Shown here: one piece after another, positions 58,109 through 64,000 of the stretch
Numbering within the stretch: position 1 is the first letter of the stretch
How the letters are laid out: every line of letters begins with the position of its first letter
Assembly: GCF_001485575.1 (NCBI RefSeq)
Contig: NZ_BCNB01000003.1
Location: 1-64,000 of the forward strand
DNA from: Haloarcula sp. CBA1127
Lineage (GTDB): Archaea; Halobacteriota; Halobacteria; Halobacteriales; Haloarculaceae
DNA length: 64,000 nucleotides
Direction of reading: 5' to 3'
The notes under the pieces: generated by a model
What the model was told of the DNA's origin: nothing
The model's input: the letters and a program-made list of their open reading frames with translations, nothing else
Database searches by the model: none
Position numbers and translations under genes: made by a program

Positions 58109-60964
58109 CTAGTTTGCAGAATTGACGAGCGAAGTCTGCGTTGTCGTTGGATCGGGATCAAGCCCCAGCACGACCGATTTGGGGGGTTGGTAACGGACTG
58201 TGTCACCCGTCTCAGTCAGTTTTTCGAGCGTCGTCCCCTGCAGGTGAGCGACCAGCGACAGCACTGGCCTGACATCTGGATGCAACTCCAGCCACTCGTC
58301 GAACCGATCACCGCGTCCTGTCACAGTCAGCGTCAGTTCACCGCCGTAGTCGATCTCCCGGTGTCCTAGTTCGTAGAGAACTTCGGCGATAACGGCCATT
58401 TCGTCGGAGAACGCCGGCCCGTAGGCCGTTGTGTCCACCTCAGGGGTAGGGATCGTAGCCCGCGAACCGCTGTCCTCACCATTGAACGACAGGCAAATCC
58501 GCCATTCCGTCGCTCGACCCGGCCCAAGATCCTCGCGTTGGATGACGCCGGCAGCCTCAAGGTCGGCAAAGTACGTCTCATTGTTCCGAAGCGTCTGTGT
58601 CGAGACGTCCAGAAGGTCGGCAAGGTCACCCGTTGCCAGGGGCTCATCGACATCCAGCAGTATCGCGACAGTTTCCGAGACAGATCGGGGGCCGATATCG
58701 GGTAAGAGTTCGGCGGCATCGAGCATCGACAGCGCATACTGGAGATCGTCGGTCGTGAGGGTCCGTGGCCGGTCCGTCTCGGCACCGAGATAGGAGACGG
58801 CCCGTGCCGCAGCGAAGGCATCGCTCGTCAGTGCATGGAGGATCGAAACCGTCTCTCGGGTCGGTTTCAGCGATTTGAGGCTGAGTTGCCGGGACAGCGC
58901 AGTGGCGACGGCGTCGCGACGATCACCGTTGACGATATCGACATTCAGTATGAACGCTGAGAACCCGTCAGCCTCGTCCTGAAGATCGAGATACTCGTCA
59001 AGATTTTCGAGGTTCGAGCGCATCGAATCGACGGTCGGCCCGGCCAAGACCCAGCTGCCAGTCGTGTCGCCGGTTGGGTCAGTTGCATCGACGTCAGGCG
59101 TCGCGAGAAGTTGGGACCGCTTGTCTGTGCGGTCCTCGTAGAGGACACGATACGCGGAATAGAGCCCGTAGCGACTGGACACGGCGGTCTGGGTTGCGAT
59201 CATCTTCGCGAGGTGATCCCGGCGGCAGCCATCCGAGACAGCCCACTCAGGAATCTTGAGGACACGGGTGATGTCGACCCCCAGCATATCATAGATTCGA
59301 GAGACAGTGCCGAGCAGGCCGTGTGCGGTCCGGGCCAACATTGACAGGCCGTTGTTCTCGTCGTTGCTGTCGTCCTCAACGTCGACGTCAACACTCATCG
59401 ATAGTAGGCCGTCGCGAGCCTGTCGAAGCCGGGATTGAAGCCCCTTCGCGTCGGCGTCTTGGTTTCGTAGGTAGCCCAGACAGCCGCCGTCCCGGAGTAG
59501 ATACGGGTCAGTCACTGGGAGTCCATCAAGACCAGACCGGTCTGGCCCGCCAGCGAGTCTGTTCTGCGTTAAGACCTTCTGAAACGCCGGTTCCGAGAGT
59601 AACGCCGCACAAAGACGGACCAGTGTGTGGGCCTGGTAGCCGGCTGCTTCAACCTCAACAACGACCTCGTCGCGCTCCTCTAGGAATGAGTAACCGACCC
59701 CACGAGAGTCCCCAGTCGAGTCGACCGTGCGGGACGAGAGCGCGATTTCGCCGGGAGCGGCCGCTGAGACCGCTGCGTCGTGGATGTGACCGTCAAGGAA
59801 CGAGACGGACGGCGTGGTGCTGGAGCCGCCGCGGGTGGCGGTCGCGGCCTCGCTGTCGGGCCGGTCCCCCTCCTCTCCTTTGGCGGTTGGGGTGTACACG
59901 GAACTGTGCGGAGATTTTGGGGGGTCAGTAACGCCGGGTGAATCGGCCCGCTGGCTGGTACCCACTCCTTGCGTGCTCTCGTCAATACGGCCCGTACCGC
60001 CATCAGAGGGGACAGACGAGGTTTCGAGAGAGGAGTCTGGGTGTTCATCCAGCAACGCATAGCCCGCTGGCAGCAGGCGAACAGTCCGTTCGTGTGTACC
60101 ATAGGATTTCACCAGATCGGCGTCAGCCATCCGCTTCACCCACGCGCGTATCGCTTCGCGAGAGGACCACTCCAAGAGCGTGTGACTTTGGAGAGCATCG
60201 TAGGTCAGTTCCTCTTTTGTGGCATCTGCGACGGCGTAGAGGCGCTTCCAGTCCTCATGGTTTGCCCCTCGGTCGGCCAAGAGATTTCGGACGTGCTGGC
60301 GGCGCTGTTCTGTTCGCGTTGTCACGGCGTCGGACCCGTGCAGGCACGATTCCAGAGACTGAATAACGCTGGCCGGCAGCACCTTATCAAACTCGGAGAG
60401 GAGATGTCGCTGGACTCGTGGCGTCGCGTTCGTCAGGACGATCTCGATACCAACACTCAGTTCGACGAGAAACTTGATCAGCGCCGTGCGTTGTGTTCGA
60501 GAGAGGTCCCACAACTCACGCACGTCGACGGCAAGCGTTGGCTGGACGTCGGCGGCCTCAAGCATCGTGATCGGCCCCTCAAGCACATCAGCAAGCGATG
60601 AATGGGTCCCGATAGATGTTGCTCCACCGAGCTGGCGAGACACTTCCAGCAGCCGGAACCACTGCAACTGTGAGTCGGCTGCTTGGGCGGCCAGCGTCGC
60701 GTAGTGGTACTCGTTTTCCGTGCCGGGAATCTCGTCAGTAAGTGCCGTGACACCGCACTCTTCGATCAGTGTCGCCCGCCACTTGTCGCGAGGCACATCC
60801 GCGAGCAGTTGGCGTAGCGCTGTCAAGAGTGCATCCGAGAGTTGTGTGTCGGGTTCCCAAAGGGCGCGATTGAGAGCCGTAGGACTCGTTATGGCCTCTG
60901 GGCCGAGTGATAGTCGTGCGGTAGGGTCTATCGACCCCTCGGGGCGAACGTCGAAGCTCGTCAT
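58109..60964 (-). CDS. Large winged-helix protein of unknown function (951 aa)
   Basis: Begins MTSFDVRPEGSIDPTARLSL. A NACHT-independent helical region (~50-250) includes a beta-loop pattern (VGIEIVLTNATPRVQRHL), then an HTH-like part (LEWSSREAIRAWVKRMADAD). A low-complexity acidic linker (~320-400) precedes a second half that ends with a winged helix (EPLATGDLADLLDVSTQTLR, NNETYFADLEAAGVIQREDL). No ATPase motif. Long plasmid genes of this kind are common in haloarchaea; it may control transfer or replication. Start 60964 is the first ATG. Confidence 0.7.
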   Translation of the reverse strand: MTSFDVRPEGSIDPTARLSLGPEAITSPTALNRALWEPDTQLSDALLTALRQLLADVPRDKWRATLIEECGVTALTDEIPGTENEYHYATLAAQAADSQLQWFRLLEVSRQLGGATSIGTHSSLADVLEGPITMLEAADVQPTLAVDVRELWDLSRTQRTALIKFLVELSVGIEIVLTNATPRVQRHLLSEFDKVLPASVIQSLESCLHGSDAVTTRTEQRRQHVRNLLADRGANHEDWKRLYAVADATKEELTYDALQSHTLLEWSSREAIRAWVKRMADADLVKSYGTHERTVRLLPAGYALLDEHPDSSLETSSVPSDGGTGRIDESTQGVGTSQRADSPGVTDPPKSPHSSVYTPTAKGEEGDRPDSEAATATRGGSSTTPSVSFLDGHIHDAAVSAAAPGEIALSSRTVDSTGDSRGVGYSFLEERDEVVVEVEAAGYQAHTLVRLCAALLSEPAFQKVLTQNRLAGGPDRSGLDGLPVTDPYLLRDGGCLGYLRNQDADAKGLQSRLRQARDGLLSMSVDVDVEDDSNDENNGLSMLARTAHGLLGTVSRIYDMLGVDITRVLKIPEWAVSDGCRRDHLAKMIATQTAVSSRYGLYSAYRVLYEDRTDKRSQLLATPDVDATDPTGDTTGSWVLAGPTVDSMRSNLENLDEYLDLQDEADGFSAFILNVDIVNGDRRDAVATALSRQLSLKSLKPTRETVSILHALTSDAFAAARAVSYLGAETDRPRTLTTDDLQYALSMLDAAELLPDIGPRSVSETVAILLDVDEPLATGDLADLLDVSTQTLRNNETYFADLEAAGVIQREDLGPGRATEWRICLSFNGEDSGSRATIPTPEVDTTAYGPAFSDEMAVIAEVLYELGHREIDYGGELTLTVTGRGDRFDEWLELHPDVRPVLSLVAHLQGTTLEKLTETGDTVRYQPPKSVVLGLDPDPTTTQTSLVNSAN

Positions 60965-61081
60965 GTCCGGCGATTACGACAGTCTCACAGCTATCTGCCG
61001 ACGCGACTAGACCCAAACACAGCGCAGAGATGGCTCTCTCTGTTCGGGCGCAACGCTTATTTCATCACGGCAAGAAGCAGT

Positions 61082-61337
61082 AGGTGAGAACGATAGTAGG
61101 CTCACCTTTTCAGCCGGGGTCGTTGGCGCGACCCCGGCGTCCTGCCTCTCACCGATTAGCGGTGAGTGTTTTCCGTATGCTTGATGTTGATTTGGTTTGG
61201 CCGCTCCTGTCTTAAACACCGCGGCTAGTTTGTCTGCCGCACGTCAGACAAGAGTTAGTTGACTGTCTTGAGTGGACCAGCGATCCGCGATTTCCCTCCC
61301 CAGCTGTCGGTGGGGAGCGGTCCCGTCTCGCTGGTCC
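61082..61337. ncRNA. Cluster of perfect hairpins: candidate structured RNA or oriT
   Basis: Five inverted repeats in 256 bp: AGGTGAG/CTCACCT (61082-61088, 61101-61107); GCCGGGGTCG/CGACCCCGGC (61113-61122, 61129-61138); CTCACCG/CGGTGAG (61148-61154, 61160-61166); TTGTCTG/CAGACAA (61230-61236, 61245-61251); and a nested pair GGACCAGCGA/TCGCTGGTCC (61274-61283, 61328-61337) enclosing CTCCCCA/TGGGGAG (61296-61302, 61311-61317). No open frame. It lies between the 951-aa gene and the pilin gene. Confidence 0.5.
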
Positions 61338-61751
61338 CCTATTGAGTCGTTGCACTTGTATGTGACAATATCTAGTTATGTTATATGTATTTTTCCTTTC
61401 ACTTTGCCGACAGTATAGACGAAACTATAATGACATATATAGTCTATATTCTAAATATTCTTTCAGTATCAGGATTTTCATGTGACTAAGTTAATTATAC
61501 TTTTCAAACATATTTTTCACAGCCTGAGTATACATGGGTGCGTAAAACTACGTCATTCACGTAAAATACTGCCTGTCAAAATCTAGAATGTTATATTCTG
61601 TTCACAAGTTATTTGTTCATCCCACTGTCATAACATGCTGGTGGATTCAAGACAGAATTCACCAACTGTATAAGAAAACCAACATAACGCTACCAGCGGA
61701 TTACCGGTGGGGAATCGGCGGGCAAGCAAGACCGCAAAAACAGAGATATCT
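61338..61751. other. AT-rich non-coding stretch before the transfer genes
   Basis: Much richer in A and T than the rest of the window (runs such as TTATATGTATTTTTCC, ATATATAGTCTATATTC). No gene. It could hold the promoter of the pilin operon or an easily melted site next to the hairpin cluster. Confidence 0.5.
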
Positions 61752-62207
61752 ATGTCAACACAAACCACAGCATCGAACGCATCGACCGCACAACCAACAC
61801 TCTACACGCACGCGAAGCGGCGGTTTGCTGACGCCTGGCTCACGCCCGGCGTGCGACAGGCGACCCAACTGCTACTGCTCCTCACGCTGTTTGCTGGCTC
61901 GGCGATGGGCCAGACCGACGTCGGGAACATCTACTGTGACACTGCTGTCGAGGATGGCGTCAACGTCGTCTTCGGCGCACTGGCTGGTCTCGGCCTGCCA
62001 GCGACGATGGTGTTCGTCGGTCGCAGTGGCCTGTCGTACATGCGGGCCTCTGGCAACCCGAACCAGCAAAACGAGGCTCGCCGGGACCTCATCCTCTCGC
62101 TGGTTGGTCTCGGCGTCGTTGTGCTGGCAATCGTGGCTCCAGAACTCATCACGAAGTTCGGGGACAACGTCGGCTTCGGCTTCTCGGACTGTGTGACGCC
62201 ATTCTGA
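61752..62207 (+). CDS. VirB2/TrbC-like pilin protein (151 aa)
   Basis: A signal-like helix at 38-51 (LLLLLTLFAGSAMG) and two further helices at 72-90 and 113-132 (VGLGVVVLAIVAPEL), separated by a short polar loop with N and R (YMRASGNPNQQNEARRD). Cysteines at 62 and 147 could form a bridge. This is the layout of processed conjugative pilins. It starts MSTQTTASN, with a short intergenic gap (7 nt) before the next gene. Confidence 0.65.
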   Translation: MSTQTTASNASTAQPTLYTHAKRRFADAWLTPGVRQATQLLLLLTLFAGSAMGQTDVGNIYCDTAVEDGVNVVFGALAGLGLPATMVFVGRSGLSYMRASGNPNQQNEARRDLILSLVGLGVVVLAIVAPELITKFGDNVGFGFSDCVTPF

Positions 62208-62214
62208 AGATACG

Positions 62215-64000
62215 ATGCTACCACTCCGCTCACTGCTGGTGATCGCGGCCCTTTGCTCGCTGCTCTCGACAGCCGCAGCTGCGGGGCCGGCGTCCACTGG
62301 CAGCAACCCAGCCCAGATTGAGCGGGGGACGGCACACTCCTACACCGACGCGAGTCACGGTGGCGTGGGGATACTCCAACAGAACGCCACCGCGCCGAAT
62401 GGCTCCAACAGCGAGGGAACACAGACGAATCGCACTGACAACAACGACTCCAGCGTCCAAGACCCAGCAGGCAACGAGACAGCAGGCAACAGGACAACAG
62501 CCAACGGAACCGAAGGCAACGAGTCTGCCGACCAGGGACCAGCGGCGAACCAAACAGAAGCAAACAGATCCGTCGAACTCGGAGCAAGGCGGAACCTCAG
62601 CGCGAAAGTCTCGTGCTACGAGAACGCCTCGAACCCGCCGGCCAATGCGTCAGTGGGAGAAAACGCGACAGCAGGCGTTGTGCCCCCGAACCGGTCCTAC
62701 CACCACAACCACACGTTCTTCCGTGCGCTGTGGTCTGGCGACCCTGACCATCCGAACCTTACGCGGGCCGACCGGACCGGGGCTGAGAACGGCACGCTGG
62801 CCGTCCTCCCCTCTTGCACGGGAGATATGGTCTCTCGCGAACCATCGAACACAACGCTGTGGAACCGGCCCGAACACGACTCGTTCCGGACTGGCATCGA
62901 GAACGCCTCGCACCCAGTGAACGTCACGGACACTCGCTCTGGCATCTGGATTCGTGACGCCTACGTCGCGTTCTTCAGCATCGAGCCATCAACGGTCGTC
63001 CACAAAAAGTCGGGTACGGAACGGCTGGTCCGTGCGAACGGGACCGTGCGTGCCATTCACGACTACCGGGTGTACATCTCGGAGTTCTTCGAGGACGACT
63101 TTCAGGTCGTAGACACGTCGACGAACACGACGCTGTACGCCAACGGCACTGCGATGGACAACAGCACTGCCGCCCAGCCCACGCTCAACTACACGGAGAT
63201 CAACGGGACCACGGAACTCCAGTTGGTCACGACGATCTCGACGAATCTCTCGGAGATTGGCGATGACGAGATTGACGAGTACGAACTGACGGTTACGGAC
63301 TCGCGGACGGTCCAGGTGGAAAACCTCTCCGAGCGGGAGATGGTCGTCGAACCCGGCGTCGTCCCGAACGGCAGAGGGGCCACGACCGACGACTATCGGA
63401 TCGGGACCGTAATCCCCGGCAGCTGGCAGAGCGTCCAGTTCGATGGCGGATACGAGGTCCAGAGCAAGTGGCGGTTCTATACCCGCTCACCGCCCGGCTG
63501 GGCGAACTGGTCGGAGAACACGACCACGCCAGTACGGCCACTCGAAACCCATGCTGTCCGGACGACGGAAGGTCCGGCAGTCACGGTCAACCGCGTCCAA
63601 AATGAGAGTTCCGACGGCTGGCGGTTCGTGCCGTCGCTCGAAGCGACGTATCCGACGAATGCGACTGTGAACACGACGGCGAACGCGACCAACAGGACGA
63701 CGCTCCCGCCGGAGATTCGGATCAACCGTTCGGAGACGTTCACGACGGCAGATCGGTTCACGATTCGGAGTGCGGAACAACTCCGGACAGAGAACTTCGA
63801 GATCAACGGACTGGTTCGCGGGAACAGCATCGAACAGCCAGCGGACTCGACGAACCCGACGCTAATCCGCGAGGTCAACATCACCTCTGAGGTCGTCAAC
63901 TCGACTGACAACTCGACGGACCTGCTGGTCCGGGTCGAACCGACGGCTGGCTTCCCGATTGCGGCAGGGAACGTTACCGTCGCAACGGGACAGTCCCGGG
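62215..64000 (+). CDS. Secreted, heavily N-glycosylated surface protein, partial (>595 aa)
   Basis: Starts MLPLRSLLVIAALCSLLSTAAAAG, a Sec signal peptide, and stays open to the window end. Around forty N-x-S/T sequons are visible (for example in NETAGNRTTANGTEGNES), mostly clustered at residues 55-130 and 560-590. The rest reads as beta-rich (NLSEREMVVEPGVVPNG). It follows the pilin by 7 nt, so it is probably an adhesin or exterior component of the transfer apparatus. C-terminus unknown. Confidence 0.8.
   Translation, partial: MLPLRSLLVIAALCSLLSTAAAAGPASTGSNPAQIERGTAHSYTDASHGGVGILQQNATAPNGSNSEGTQTNRTDNNDSSVQDPAGNETAGNRTTANGTEGNESADQGPAANQTEANRSVELGARRNLSAKVSCYENASNPPANASVGENATAGVVPPNRSYHHNHTFFRALWSGDPDHPNLTRADRTGAENGTLAVLPSCTGDMVSREPSNTTLWNRPEHDSFRTGIENASHPVNVTDTRSGIWIRDAYVAFFSIEPSTVVHKKSGTERLVRANGTVRAIHDYRVYISEFFEDDFQVVDTSTNTTLYANGTAMDNSTAAQPTLNYTEINGTTELQLVTTISTNLSEIGDDEIDEYELTVTDSRTVQVENLSEREMVVEPGVVPNGRGATTDDYRIGTVIPGSWQSVQFDGGYEVQSKWRFYTRSPPGWANWSENTTTPVRPLETHAVRTTEGPAVTVNRVQNESSDGWRFVPSLEATYPTNATVNTTANATNRTTLPPEIRINRSETFTTADRFTIRSAEQLRTENFEINGLVRGNSIEQPADSTNPTLIREVNITSEVVNSTDNSTDLLVRVEPTAGFPIAAGNVTVATGQSR

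Noticed and set aside
1-64000. CRISPR array, rRNA or tRNA genes
   Set aside because: No regularly spaced repeats of the right size and no cloverleaf or GTTCGA-type T-arm in a suitable context.

Overview
The window reads as part of a haloarchaeal megaplasmid or large integrative/conjugative element. The proteins are very acidic, promoters look archaeal (TATA boxes about 25-30 nt before leaderless starts), and the genes include Orc1/Cdc6, TFB, PCNA, SWIM zinc fingers, PadR regulators and haloarchaeal toxin-antitoxin pairs. No function was checked by database search; all names rest on motifs I can see and on recall of the families.

Layout. (1) 1-35.5 kb is a long series of mostly minus-strand accessory genes. 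Nearly every transcription unit in it starts just after the same kind of 5' element: a TTTTGTG (or TTTTCTG/TTTTGCG) tract, then a short hairpin whose stem sequence changes from copy to copy but stays paired, then the start codon. I count 24 copies. Inside this series lie a replication/partition core (ParA and its partner, origin boxes and Orc1/Cdc6, 8.5-11.9 kb), a tyrosine recombinase (12.1 kb), TFB and SWIM proteins (19.4-21 kb), a tryptophanyl-tRNA synthetase preceded by a Trp-rich mini-ORF (21.2-22.6 kb), a cluster of tiny overlapping genes (22.7-24.2 kb), candidate base-modification and anti-restriction genes (N6 methylase-like, Mom-like, DUF6884-like, TGT-like, ArdC/HExxH), a GIY-YIG-like protein and a divergent PCNA (33.5 kb). 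(2) 35.5-40.3 kb carries VapBC, a sensor kinase, a TumE/TumA-like pair and a decayed HTH gene. (3) 40.3-57.8 kb looks like a defence island: two divergent metallo-beta-lactamase-fold proteins with two membrane proteins, an insertion-sequence remnant, then a four-gene operon (Eco57I-type methylase, PLD-SNF2 helicase, second Eco57I-type methylase, HEPN protein) with a small divergent gene at its head. (4) 58-64 kb has a 951-aa winged-helix protein of unknown role, a 250-bp cluster of strong hairpins, and the start of a conjugation or surface module: a VirB2-like pilin and a very sequon-rich secreted protein that runs off the right edge.

How it may work together. The left part supplies replication, segregation, its own transcription factor and clamp, and antirestriction. 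The shared 5' hairpins suggest the left-part genes are co-regulated after transcription, or are exchanged as units. The island at 40-58 kb would protect the host from other elements, and the right end would build the transfer apparatus. Several genes are broken by frameshifts (1.0-2.5, 34.4-35.4, 39.6-40.3 and 43.8-44.6 kb), as expected for a fast-evolving accessory replicon. I saw no tRNA, rRNA or CRISPR array.
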